Origin: Capsicum annuum
Taxonomy: Eukaryota > Streptophyta > Magnoliopsida > Solanales > Solanaceae
Length of the DNA: 64,000 nt
NCBI RefSeq assembly: GCF_002878395.1
Contig: NW_025825201.1
Location: forward strand, 60,467 to 124,466
Direction of reading: 5' to 3'
Below are positions 46,517 to 58,483 of the stretch, in pieces; within the stretch, counting starts at the first letter, position 1; every line of letters starts with the position of its first letter. A program made the position numbers and the translations under genes. A model generated the notes under the pieces. That model had not been told where the DNA came from, did not search any database, and worked only from the letters and a program-made list of their open reading frames with translations.

Positions 46517-49145
46517 ATGCCACAAACTGGAAGTTTAGGATAACCATTATTACCTTTCAATCCTGAACCTCATCTCATTGAAAGAATGGCTAACCAATAG
46601 GAAGTTGAAAGATTTGCCGCTTTGGCTAATACTTAATTAAATCTATAGAATGCAGATAACCCAGGTCGGGTACCTAACCTAGATGAAGAGGACCTGGGAG
46701 ATGATGATTTAATTGACTTAGCTAATAGGAGGCGTGCAGCAAGGGTAGTTGCACTTGTATATCAAAATCATTCATTCAGAGGAAGACCAAACTGCCAATC
46801 TACACAGTTTGATGTTCACAATGATGAGGATGATTTAGATGGAACTGGATCTACAGAGGAAATTATTCTACTGCCACTAGCTCCTGGGGTGAAATTCAAC
46901 ATCACTAGTACTATGATCCAACTACTGAATCTGAAAGGATTATTTGGTGGATTACCTGGTGATGATCCAAATCTACATTTGGTGAATTTCATCAGTATTT
47001 GTAAGTCATTTGATAATCTTGGAGTGGGACAAAATGCTATTCGTCTAAGATTTTTTCCACTGTCTCTGTCTGGAGAGGCAACGATATGGTTGAATGAGCT
47101 GACTCCTGATTCTATAACAAATTGGAGGCAATTGAAATGAGCTTTCCTAGAAAGGTTCTTTCCACCCTCCAGAATGTTACAGTTGAGGGATGGGATTAGC
47201 AACTTTAGGAAATTGGCCAATAAAGCTTTGCATGAGACTTGGCGAGGTTTAAAAAGAAGTTGACTCAATGCCCAAACCATAAGAGACTGACAAACACTTG
47301 ATGGAAATATTCTACAGAGCTTTAAACTCACTTACAAAGCCAGTAGTGGATAATGCTGTAGAAGGAGCTTTTATGGAGCTCACCTTTACTGAGGCTGCGG
47401 ACATATTTGAAAGAATTACTAAAACAAGTAGAGCTTGGCATACTAGAGATTTGGTAGTAGCAAGTAATACTGGGTCTAATGTAATATCAGTAGAGCAGCA
47501 TAGGAGAGAAGAGAAGTGTGATCAGGATATGGCTCACATGAAAACCCAGATGGATCTACTCATGAAATATTTACTAGTAGGGAATATAGAAAACGTAAAA
47601 GTTATGGGGTCCCATGGTAAGGGAGATGAATCAAACATCCAGGAAGAGGCTAACTACTTACATAACCAGGGGGTTTTCTGACCGGTGGTCAAGGAAACCA
47701 AGGTTGGAACCATCAAGGATATTAAAAGAATAAAAGTGACAGGAGTTGACTATATATGCCTCCTGGAAGCCGTGATAATACTACCACCAGTTCAGGAAAA
47801 ATTATCCATGGAGGACATGATGGAGAAACTATTAAAGGGAGTTGAGGCGACCAATTCTGGGGTGACTACCATGAAGAGTGACATATCTTCCATGAGTCAA
47901 CTAATAAATTCTCACTTAATTTCTATTAAATAACTGGAGCAGCAGATGAGCCAATTATCTGCAATATTCGACCAAAGACAGAATGGGACTCTACCAAGTG
48001 ATACAGTTCAGAATCTGAGGACTGATGGATCATGTATGGCCATTACCACTAGGAGCGGTAAGATGTAATCTAGTCCAGGTTTGGGAGCATCCTCTTATAC
48101 TAATAAGGTCAAAATAGATTGGGAGATAGTTGATGAATCTCCAGTGGTGCCTGTTAAGTTAAGAGGTTCAGAAAAGAAGAGTGCAGAAATGGAACAACCA
48201 CCTAAGCATAAATATATTAGTGATATGGAGCAAGGCATAAAAAAAGAGGTAGAAGTTGTTCCAACTGAAATCCCATGGCCACCACCCCCATTTCCATAAT
48301 GGTTATAGAAGAAAGAAGATGATGGCAAGTTTAGCAAATTCATGGCTATGTTGAAGCAGTTGACAGTGAATGTGCCCTTAGTTGAAGCACTAGAACAGAT
48401 ACCCAGATATGCTAAGTTTATGAAAGACCTGTTGACAAAGAAACGGACTGTGAGCTATGAAACGGTAGACAATCTTCATCATTGTAGTGCTATTTCTACA
48501 AGATTTATTGTCCAGAAGAAAGCTGATCCGGGAGCATTTACTGTTTTATGTACAATTGGATTGCTAAAGTTTGAAAAGGCCCTTTGTGATCTTGAGGTAA
48601 GTATAAATCTTATGCCACTGACGGTTTTCAAGAAACTAGGTTTGGGAGATCCTACGCCTACTAATATGCGGGTTCAAATAGCGGATAGATTGGTAAAAAG
48701 GCTGATTGAGATTCTACATGATGTACTTACAAAAGTTGCGGATTTTATATTTCCTGCCGACTTTGTAATTCTTAATTGAGAATTGGACTTTGAACTACCC
48801 ATAATTTTGGGTAGGCCATTCTTAGCAACTGGGAGAGTGTTGGTTGACACGGAGCTGAATGTGCTAAAATTTAGGCTCAATGAGAAAGAAATTAGTTTTG
48901 AAGTAAGTCGGTCTAAGAAACAACAAAAGGAGATGAGTGTCTTCTCAATTGTTGATGTATTATACTTAGATGAGAGAGATGCACCAGTTAAGGATAGATC
49001 TACTGTGGATACCATAGCTGGTTTGGTTGAACTTGCAAACAAGGATGTGAGTGACTTCAAAGTGGTTGGACTAGGAATAAAGCATTGTCTTGATCCAACA
49101 AATGAGGTACAAATAGTATCATCAATGTATCTTGACAATGTCTAA
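46517..49145 (+). pseudogene. E2 gag-protease, broken
   Basis: ATG at 46,517 (MPQTGSLG, then a stop). The gag capsid domain at 46,889-47,420 reads MIQLLNLKGLFGGLPGDDPN, LSLSGEATIWLNELTPDSIT and FKKKLTQCPNH, with a TGA at 47,138-47,140 and a frameshift near 47,240. A linker follows (HDMMEKLLKGVEATNSGVTT-like, 47,810). The retropepsin-like domain (48,342-49,140) has KADPGAFTVLCTIG, LCDLEVSINLMP and PIILGRPFLAT. It keeps the Asp that E1 has lost, but the following Gly-Ala is Glu-Val (DLEVS). A TGA at 48,777-48,779 splits it just before the second block. It ends at 49,143-49,145, followed by a GTCATGCCGCGACGTTAAAT phrase also found after the E1 protease. No reverse transcriptase follows. Confidence 0.85.
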
Positions 49146-52100
49146 GTAGTCAAGATAATTGAGTCATGCCGCGACGTTAAATCAGGTGCTACATGAGAGG
49201 CAACCAAAGATTTATTTTCATTTTATCATGTCAAAAAAATGCAAAAATAAGAGTCGATCCACGATCAAAACTACGGTTCTTGGTGGGAGGCAACCCATCC
49301 TTCTAATCATTTTTGTTATTTTTTATTAAGGGTAGGTGCATGAAGTACTAAGGAGGAGATTAGTACCAAATTTGATTTGGAATTGAGCCATATTAATGGT
49401 GGTAAATTGGAGTGGTCAAATATGTAAGGCTCAAGTATGATTCACATTAGATTCGTGCCTCGAATTATGTTAATCCGACCCAAAAAAGTTTTGTTGTGCG
49501 ACTTTATTTTGTGACTTTTAATGAGGTATGTGGTGGTTATGAAACTTTCCCACTGCCCCATATGGAGAATGTTGTGCATAGTGTCAGATTTTAAGTACAC
49601 TACTGAGTGTGATGCTTATTTATTTTGCATGAATCATGGCAAGGACATCATTTGGCACTTAGCATAAGTGAAATTCTTCAATTCGGGTAAAATGAAGGCA
49701 TGTATGCATCGTACACTTTCATGTATGCGATTAGGAGTGTGTCGCACACTTTAAACTATGCTGTGAACTTTGCACCATACATCTCTTCGCATAGGCTCAC
49801 TGCCTCAAGTGTGTGAGAACCTCTGCACCACACACCTAAATATGTGCGATAGGTTATGTGTCGCACTCTGCTTCGTAAATGCCTACTGCCTCAACAATGC
49901 TATAAACAATACGCCGCACACTGAAAAGTATGCAAGTAGGAGTGCGTTGCATACTTAGCCAAATACACTTAGAATCCATTTGGGTCAACCCGACCGATAT
50001 TTCATTCTTTAAATAAACTTCACACCTTAAATTCCCAAATTCATCCTTATTTCACCCTTAAGCCGTACAATATTGAGCTCTTACCATTCTCTTTGTCCTT
50101 CACTGGTCTTCCATCTTCAAGGTAAGTTTTACTTTCTTAATCCTTATTTATTATGACTCTATGTTATAGTTAATTGATTTCTTAAGGATTATGAATTAAA
50201 TTCTTGCCATGGCGGTGTTGTGAAAGTGATGGTGTTTTGTATATCTTTGTATAGTTAAAAGTATAGAGCATGATTCTGTTCAAAAAGTGCTTCACTGAAA
50301 TAGAATTAGGGGAATGGAAGTGAATGAATTGTATTTTGACTAATGTTGATGCACCATGTCAAAGTATATGTCGGTGAAGTCTGAGTACCTAATAAAAACA
50401 CTTAATTGGTTTATACTAATGAATTAAGTGTGGCGTGGTGACTTCACCATCCCCATCTTAATTGAAGTTAATTTCATTATGTGTGGCTGACATGGATGAT
50501 ATGATGAACACAGGAAAAATAGATCTAATGATGATCTCAATGCAGGTGGCATGACTCCTAATGTGGATAAGGAGTACTACTAGCCAGGTTCTTTATCTTG
50601 TTACTTGTACGGGGGACAGTGCTGAGATTGAGTGTGGGGTGGCTAGTTACTTTGCTTCTTATTTTGTAAGAAAATAGTACCTTTTCCTTAGCATTCTTCT
50701 ATGATAGGATTAGTTATTTTGTTTATTTTGTTTCTTGTTAGATGTTTATTCTATTTAGTCATAATTAGGTGCTTTTCTCGATGATGGATGGATGATGATC
50801 GTCTTAAGAGAAAATTAGTCATTTAATTGCATGTAACTATTCTTGTGGATCACATGACATTATAACATAAGTATGTGATGGATCATTATGTTTTAAACAC
50901 CTAGGCTTTAGTTGTGACTCTTGTTGTGATTGTTGGTTTTATTTGAATTCATGTAATTGTTGGGTTGAGAATTTATAATGCTCTTAATTGAGTTTACCAT
51001 GTGCCAGGAGTGTGTAAGACTTTTGTATATTCTTTATTGCAACTGATGCTAGAACTTACCTGGTGTGTATGCAAAGAAAAATATAGATTGTGAGTTTGGG
51101 AGATGATTTAGGCATTTCTTCGATAGCCATTGTTCATATCTTCTTTTGACCTACCTTTGTACATTATCTTAGCTAGGCTCGTTGAGCCTTTAGCTTGTTC
51201 TTTTGTTATCCCCATATGTAGCCTATTCCATTCTTTAATAGACCGTAATTTGATCCAAAAGCTCCTAAGCGCTTTAATGTAAAATCAATTTGAGTTAAGA
51301 GTTTGACAATTAGAGGAAAAAGGTGAAATTGATGTCCCAAAGTCTAGTTATTGGCGTATGAAATTGATTTGGTTGGGAGTAGCAAAAATTGTTAAAAAAA
51401 AGTGCCAAATTTTATCCCGAACATATTACAATGAACCTGTTTTGGCCCTGGTCCTTTTTGGACATTATGCACCTCAACTAAGGCAAATCGGTTAAGTTGA
51501 GGGTGGCTATTATAGAGGTTCGTAACGTGAAAAGGGTGTAAAAAAATTTATTTGAAAGGGTTGCATACTCCCACCATAGTGTTATTAATTGATCTTAACG
51601 AGTTGGGGTGAAAAACAGATCTGTGAAGATAGCAGAAGTTGAAGTTGGTTGTTAGAGATTGGTCTTAATTGCATAATGTAGTGTATTAAAGTGCTTAGGG
51701 AAGATAGTCACTATTTCTGGCCAAAATAGTTCCTACCCATCCTTTAGCCTGCATTACAACCTGTAAAAGACCTATTTGATCCTAATCTTGGCATTCTGAT
51801 ATTAGTGAAGTATTACACTAAGGGCAAGCATATGGTCATCCATTGTGATTTGAGAATTCTTTGTGAGAGTGAACGCAACTTAATTCTTGTACCCATTTTG
51901 TTAGAAATTGCATGATTGAGAGTGATTATGGGTAACTTTCTTGTGGTGAAGGAACATGGTTGATGAAGGTTGGGTAATTTATATGATTTCTTTACTTAAA
52001 TGGTATGCATGAAATTGCCAACTTAATGAGTCTATTCTTGAGGGTAGGTTGTCTCTAGTAATGATTCCTGAATCTACTTTTTGTTCATAATTGTTGTGTG

Positions 52101-52203
52101 AGCCTATTTGAACATCTTATCTTCCTTTTGGGTGCTAAGGCTTTTTTAGTATGCATAAATGGATATGTTGTTCGAGGACGAATAAAGCTTTAAGTGTGGG
52201 TGG
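49146..52203. other. E2 region downstream of protease, non-coding, with a GTGTGCGAC-type repeat
   Basis: At 49,690-49,960 short phrases with core TGTGCGAT / GTGTCGCACAC recur five or six times (for example GTGTGTCGCACACTTT at 49,737, ATGTGCGATAGGTTATGTGT at 49,844 and GAGTGCGTTGCATACTT at 49,940). This is the position where E1 has its GATAAGC motifs. From 50,000 to 52,203 I see no gene; 51,430-51,560 shares phrases with E1. Confidence 0.65.
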
Positions 52204-53414
52204 TGATCTTAGATGTATTTATACGCCAAAGCACCATAACTTATCCATGTTTTAGCTAAGTTTAGAGAAAAAAAATGCCTAGTTTCTTATGTTTTTACTC
52301 TACTTCTATGTAATTGAGCTAACCAATGTGACTAGCATAATTTCAGGTATTAATGAGGTAGATAAAGACATAATGGGACTACGAAATGCGGATGGCATAT
52401 GACACAATAGAAAGTAGCATCCTGGACCAAATGTGGTGCCTAGAAACTATGTCCAAAACTAGTTTATTATTTATAATTAGTTCCGGGACTTAGAAGGCAA
52501 TTATGAGAGAAAAGATTATTAAAAATCTTAATGCTGAATTTTTATGCATTATTGAATTATTCTATATTATTGGGAGAGAGGAGAAAGGCAGCTTAGCTTG
52601 AGGAGAAAGAGAGAAACGTTTTTCTCTCTTATTTTCACTATTCGCACACTAAGATCGTCTTCTTGTTTTTGGCATGATGAATATTTCTATTGTGATTTCT
52701 GTTTTATTCATGAGTAGCTAAGTTTATTAGTTAGGGTCATGGAAGCCTTGTAGCATACAATCTATTACTTTGGGTTTTAAATTCATTATTGATTTGTTTA
52801 CATCATACTCTCTTCGCTTATCTTTAATTCTCGTGGTTGCAAACATAGAGGATATGCCTTAAAACACAACTTGTTTGAAAGAAAGGTTGATATTCGGAAA
52901 AGAGAGTAGTGACAAGAAAATAGGATTACCAACCCCTATTTCATATGTTAATGCCTTAGTAGGATTAACTACTTGGAGATTTTGTATGTTTTTGGTAAAC
53001 GCTTTTGATTCGAGAGAACTAAAGTGAATTAGTCCTTGATAGTTGAGAAACACTAGGATTATGTTATTAAATACAATACATTTATCTGTAAACACGATGC
53101 ATGTATGAATTTGTAAAGCCCATAGTTAGAAAGTATTGAAAACTACAAGGTGAACATAACCCTAGCTTGCTATTTCTCTGAATTTTAATACTACTACACG
53201 TATTTCATCTTGTTAAGCCAAAACCATCAATTTGTGAACTGAATCAAATCCCTCCTATTTATTTTATGGAAACGAAAGATTAAAAGTCAACTAATCTGCA
53301 TACAACTTAATTAACACCATATTCCCTGTGGGACTCGACCCTAACCTAGTTGGATTATATATTTGACAACGACCGCTTACTCTCTCGTAAGAGAGGTGTA
53401 ATTTGGGTGTATCA
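52204..53414 (+). repeat. E2 3' LTR
   Basis: TGATCTTAGATGTATTTATA ... TTGGGTGTATCA, preceded by the weak purine tract AAGTGTGGGTGG and followed by tctaa. The minus-strand open frame at 52,859-53,095 is chance. Confidence 0.95.
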
Positions 53415-53419
53415 TCTAA

Positions 53420-54665
53420 CTTTATTATTCCTCTTAGATGTGAGATGTATCTTGTGTGAGAGATGATGACATGCTTATCAATATTATGCCACCTATATGT
53501 GAGATGATTAGGGATATGCTACGACTTATATATATGATTATTGATATGAGTTCCGGATATGTGTGTGCCTAAGGTCGTGATTATGATTTTATGATTATTT
53601 CAGATAAATTAATGGGCCAAGGGCCGTGTTATGATATTGATTGAATATTTCAGATAAATTAATGGGCCAAGGGCCGTGTTATGATATTGATTGAATATTT
53701 GAGAATTGTTTATCATCATAAATGATGTGATTATAGTTTAGGAATATAAATATGTATATATTTGTATACTCATCTCTCCGATATGGGATGAAGGAAGATG
53801 TGTTATGTTGCTTATGACTTTATTTATTGAATATTGGTGATGGCATGCATAGATTTGGTATATTCATGATTATTATATCGGAAACTTATGTGATTCTAGA
53901 TGAAATATGATCTTATGATTGTTCTACTTAATTGAGGGTTACGCTATGTGGTGGTTAGTTTTCTTGTAGGAGACTATAACACTTGGTGGGTTGGATCAAA
54001 TTTATTAGTTAATGAGTCTTGCTTAGTTGAAATATGGTAGCTATCGATGGTTAATGCGTGGGTGATGATGCTGTCGGGTTTAGCATAGGTGAATATTAGT
54101 GATATTGATGACTAAGTTTATAATGTCGATTAGTTGTCAAGTGAGGTGTTATGTATTAATGAGGCTAGATAATAACTGATGTCGGTAATAAAGAGGTGTT
54201 TAGTTAATAACGTAGAATATTTTCTAAATAGTTGATTAATGAATAGTTCAATGAGGATTAGTTCGTTAATGATGGTTAGTTAATGAATGATGTCAGTTAA
54301 TAAAAGATGATTTGGTGATAAATAGAAATGTGTTGTCTAGTAATAATTAACAAATATAGGATGAGTAGTTGATAATGATGAATGGTGGATAAATGGCGAT
54401 TATGGTCTAGTGATGAACTTTAGCTAGATGTTAAATGTTGGCTATTTAATGAATAATGGTTAATTGCTATCCCCTGAATAAGGATAATGTTTAGGCAAAT
54501 AACTAGAGGTCACGTGATGACGAGCGAACTAGTGGTTTCATTACTAATAACATTGATTAGCTAATAATGAGTAGTTGGGAAGTATTGTCTAGATAGATAC
54601 TATATGGTGATACAATTATGTTCATGATTATATATTAGTATATGTTATTCTGTAAAGGTTATTGT
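53420..54665 (+). other. Element B internal region, middle part, non-coding, with a perfect 50-bp duplication
   Basis: The 50-bp unit beginning ATTTCAGATAAATTAATGGG occurs at 53,597 and 53,647 without visible change, so this duplication is recent. From 54,050 to 54,620 there is a run of short TTAGTTAATGATG-like phrases of low complexity. No coding sequence. Confidence 0.6.
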
Positions 54666-55210
54666 ATGATATTGATATCCAATAAGACCGGAGGATACTA
54701 TTGTGATAATATTGATACCCGACAAGGCCGGAGGATACTATTGTGATGATATTGATACCCGACAAGGCTGGAGGATACTATTATGATGATATTGATACCC
54801 GGCAAGGCCGGAGGATACTATTATGATGATATTGATACCTGACAAGGCTGGAGGATACTATTGTGATGATATTGATATCCGGCTAGGTCGGAGGATACTA
54901 TTGTGATGATATTGATACCTGATAAGGCCGGAGGATACTATTGTGATGATATTGATATCCGGCAAGATCGAAGGATACTATTGTGATGATATTGATACCT
55001 GGCAAGGCCGGAGGATACTATTGTGACTATATTGATACCCGGCAAGGCCGGAGGATACTATTGTAATGATATTATACCTAGCAAGGTCGAAGTATACCAT
55101 TGTGATGATATTATACCCGACATAGCCGAAGGATGCTATTCTAATTATATTGATACCCGACATGGCCGGAGGATATTATGATGATACGTTGATACCCAGC
55201 AAGGATGGAG
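54666..55210. repeat. 40-bp tandem array, about 14 units
   Basis: GGAGGATACTATTGTGATGA recurs at exactly 40-bp steps from 54,691 to 55,051 (ten units), followed by about four looser units to 55,207. The other half of each unit is ATTGATACCCGGCAAGGCC. The CCCG...CGGAGGA core is also present in the 40-bp array of the B LTR. Confidence 0.95.
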
Positions 55211-56119
55211 GTTGATTGCAATAATAATTATCATGATGATGACAGTTATGATGAGTTGTGATATTGATTCTGTACCTTGCATTCATCCCTACATGTGCAT
55301 CGCTTATCACTAGTATGCGCCTATATCTATTAGTTTGTATAGTACGGTTGCATGAATTTGGGTGAAGAATATGCTCTATGTTGTTGTGTGTTGATTGAAC
55401 CTTCTAATTTTGGGAAGGTGGGGGTACTCATAGACTCGGTTAGGTATTTTGTTGCACGGAGTAGCCGGTTATTCACATCGTTATTGATATTTTTTTTATC
55501 ATTGTTAGGATCACTATTATGGCTATCTTATGATAGATTGGTCATTGATTCGATATCAAGATTTAAGGTACGTTTTCAGCCTCTCCTATCTTATGATTGC
55601 ATTATTATTCATAATTATATCATGTCTAGCCATGTGATTAGAAATCTCGAGTATGATAGTATTTAAATCCTAATAAGTGTTATAATGACATCTTGATTGA
55701 GAATATGATGATATAGGTTATGCTTTGAGATGACCTCATGTTTATATGTATAAATATTTATATATATATCTAGCTATATGAAGATATGGTGCTACCGTAT
55801 ATCCCTTCCTTCGCTGTTCATTTTGTATAGTCGTTACTTCGCCTTGTATATTACTATATATCTTTCTTTCTCTCCTTATTCGTATATATACCTAGGATAT
55901 ATAGTATAGCATTGATGTATATTAAATGTAGTTGGGATAAGATAGTTCACCCTGATACTTCTTTAGTCTTATTATGTTAGACTCTTGGATATGAATAGGA
56001 TGGTTTTCATTTATTATTCTCATTGACTTATTATATGATTTCTAGGCTCTTGGGTGTAGTTTACATTCTGTTTGTATGTTGTGTATATCTACTTTGGCCT
56101 TTTTGAGATTTTTCGTGTA
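55211..56119 (+). other. Element B internal region upstream of the integrase end, non-coding
   Basis: An open frame of 104 codons (55,352-55,666) is present, but I do not recognise it and it probably is chance. The last bases before the integrase frame are TTTTTCGTGTAG, which resembles a splice acceptor or marks a deletion junction. Confidence 0.45.
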
Positions 56120-56458
56120 GTTGGCGAGGTGGCCTATAAGTTAAATTTACCTCCATACTTGGCCACTATTCATCTAGTTTGCCATGTTTCTATGGTGCAA
56201 AAGCATATTCCTGACCCTTCCCATATGCTAAAGTAGGACTTAGTCCAGTTAGATGGGCAGTAGGCCTTTGTAGAGGAGCCCATGCTTATTTTGGATAGTG
56301 ATGTGAGGCAGTTGCATAATAGAGGGATTCCTGAAGTTAATGTTCAGTAGAGGCAATGCCTAGTGGAGGATTCCACTTAGGAGTTAGAGAGCGAGATGCG
56401 AGCCCAGTATCCTCACTTGTTCGAGACTTCAAGTATTTCCTCATCATTAACTTTTGGG
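56120..56458 (+). pseudogene. Ty3/gypsy integrase C-terminal segment (element B)
   Basis: The frame reads VGEVAYKLNLPPYLATIHLV, then CHVSMVQKHIPDPSHMLK, and later LESEMRAQYPHLFETSS, matching the C-terminal tail of Ty3/gypsy pol next to the 3' LTR. Four TAG codons interrupt it. Two of them stand where relatives usually have Trp (TGG), which would fit decay of methylated cytosines on the other strand. The rest of pol is missing. The 3' LTR starts 27 bp downstream (56,485). In intact elements this part helps direct integration. Confidence 0.85.
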
Positions 56459-56484
56459 CACAAAAGTTCCTTAGTAGTAGATGT

Positions 56485-57066
56485 TGTAATGACCCTTCAG
56501 GTCATTAGCCATGTTATTTCTTATCTTCTCCAATAGAGCTTCTCCATAGCCATCCCAAGTCATTAGTGACTTACTGGATTTGATAGTTCGGTTATCTGAT
56601 GATTCATTTGATTTTTAGAACCACTTGTCCAATTTGAAGTCTGTCGATTCCAAACGGCTATAGAGCGAAAACTTTAGAAAAATAATTTCGGATGCAAATT
56701 TCAACTGCGCCAGCATCTATATAATATTGATTTTAAGGTAGATAGAACCTTGGTTTGGATCCCACAGCACCCGAGCACATTTTGACCCATTAGTCGAAAA
56801 GTCAAAAATCAGAATATATGGGTGTGGGACACACAAGTGGCCTAAATGACCTCAAATGAAAAATATGACTTTACCAATGTGTCTGGAATATCGAATTTAG
56901 TGGGAATACATAGTTTGTTTGCAAAAGACGGAGTTCGAATGAGTCCAGGAGGTCAAAAACAAGTTTTGATCCAGCGGGCCCATTTAAACTCATACAAAAA
57001 GGCCCTTTGGCCTATTTTTGAGACATTCTTCAGCATTTTGAAAACCCTAGTAGCCATAAATATTTA
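56485..57066 (+). repeat. Element B 3' LTR, first 580 bp
   Basis: TGTAATGACCCTTCAGGTCA at 56,485 follows the integrase end, as a 3' LTR should. It is an inverted match to 63,306-63,890. Similarity stops at about 57,066, the second inversion breakpoint. The open frame 56,846-57,070 lies inside the LTR and is chance. Confidence 0.85.
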
Positions 57067-58483
57067 TTGATAACAATTCATCATTTTTTTAACACTAGTC
57101 CTCATGACCATATACATATCGGAATTGGCCACTTCTATTCTGCTAGTCTCCAACCTAGGCTATTTCGAACACTACACCAAACCAACTAATTCATTCCCAC
57201 AAAACATGCATTATCAATCTCGAACTACTATTCTCACTACTATATTCCACATCTAAAGTTCTAGCCTATTGTCTATCATTAATGATATACCACTGGTAAA
57301 GCATGCCATATAACCTACTAGTCCATCAAATGGGAAATCAACCCAAATATTTCACTTCACTTAACTACTACCTGCAACCACAACCCCTCCATGACATCAC
57401 CATTACAACTCAACATCCACTATATACCTTCTCACATGAAATACTAGATTATAACTACTAGAGAAAAGAAAATCAAGGGCACTAAAGTAACTAACTAAGA
57501 ATAGATGGTCTAAGTCTTATAATATAACCTATTACAATCTTATCAACATATTCCACTTTCTCATATCATAGTTACTTACCCATGCATACGTCACAACTAC
57601 CTTTGAAATTTCATATACTGCAATGCGTCTATACTTATAACTTCTTTGCTATTTTAACCCTTTCCATTCACAACCTATAAGGGATTCATATAACAATCAT
57701 CACCATCCACTCTAGGCTCCTTCCCTATTTTGTATAAATAGTAATTGTAGCTAGCCACTTCTTTCACTTACTACCATACAATCTACACATATTACTACAA
57801 CATTAGTTACTTACTATTAAAAGGCAACTTGTCCCTCAATCAAGGGTTATGCAACTAAAACTAGCTTCTTTATGCAAAAATCACCCCCACTCAAACTTCT
57901 AAACTAGTTACTTCATACAACTAACTTATGGGCCATCTTACTACCAATAGATCATGACACTTTAACATATACTACTACTCAGGTCGAAATACAGTTTCAA
58001 CATTCTGCTACACATCATTACCCTCATAGAAGATATCTTCAATAAGAATTTTGAAAGGAGACTGAATAGACTTTGTACCTCTGGCTAGAAACCACGATTT
58101 CATCAGAATAAAAGCACACACTCAAATCAATACACCTTGAATCACTAATGTACTCCTCTCAAGTCCTTGTGCTATCTCATAACTTTATGGATAACTCAAT
58201 CAGAGAGAACCACATCATTGGGGGAGCTAGACTGTTAGACTTGTATCGCCTCGATAGTGAGGCATGGCCCATGAAATTAGAACAAGGAACGAATTTGGAT
58301 AACTTTCTTATAGACAACTCTATAGCATGAACTAGAGTATGAAAGAATAAGAAATAACTCCTAAATGCCTGGTAGCCTCCTGATTATAAGTGTGGTGCAC
58401 AACACACCCAAAAGCAAGACTCTACTAGACACGATTTCACAGATACCCTAGGACCATGAATCGTACTTTGATACCAAGTTTTT
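57067..58483 (-). mobile_element. Element A, 5' part of internal region, non-coding
   Basis: Read on the minus strand from the primer site at 58,477 (TTGGTATCAAAGTA), the leader (CATGGTCCTAGGGTATCTGT, GTGTCTAGTAGAGTCTTGC) is of the type found in solanaceous gypsy elements. No gag or pol appears. Similarity ends at the breakpoint at 57,066. Confidence 0.65.
58464..58477 (-). promoter_or_regulatory. Element A primer-binding site (initiator tRNA-Met type)
   Basis: Minus strand TTGGTATCAAAGTA, about 6 nt after the LTR end, one or two changes from the usual TTGGTATCAGAGC. Confidence 0.75.

Larger units (their letters stand above)
45176..53414 (+). mobile_element. Element E2: Athila-like LTR retrotransposon with gag-protease only
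   Basis: Complete structure: 5' LTR 45,176-46,390 (1,215 bp) and 3' LTR 52,204-53,414 (1,211 bp), both TG...CA, with perfect target duplication tctaa at 45,171-45,175 and 53,415-53,419. The primer site is 5 nt after the LTR. It has a gag-protease relic and no pol or ORF3. It is 8.24 kb in all and close in plan to E1, with which it shares gag, protease and 3' region phrases but different LTRs. High LTR similarity shows it is one of the younger insertions. Confidence 0.95.
37942..57066. other. Inferred inverted segment within the retrotransposon nest
   Basis: At 37,941/37,942 the B LTR (minus) abuts element A internal DNA (plus). At 57,066/57,067 the first 580 bp of a B LTR (plus) abut element A internal DNA (minus). 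Turning 37,942-57,066 around joins the first part of the B LTR to its remainder and the two halves of A to each other. About 52 bp of LTR (equivalent to 63,254-63,305) are missing at the joint. A phrase (T)GTTAAAAAAATGA occurs both in the LTR at the breakpoint (63,296-63,308 on the minus strand) and in A at 57,080-57,095 (minus strand), a possible microhomology. Confidence 0.75.

Noticed and set aside
55352..55666. 104-codon plus-strand frame before the integrase remnant
   Set aside because: Not in frame with pol and not recognisable as RNase H, RT or integrase; probably LTR-like non-coding DNA.
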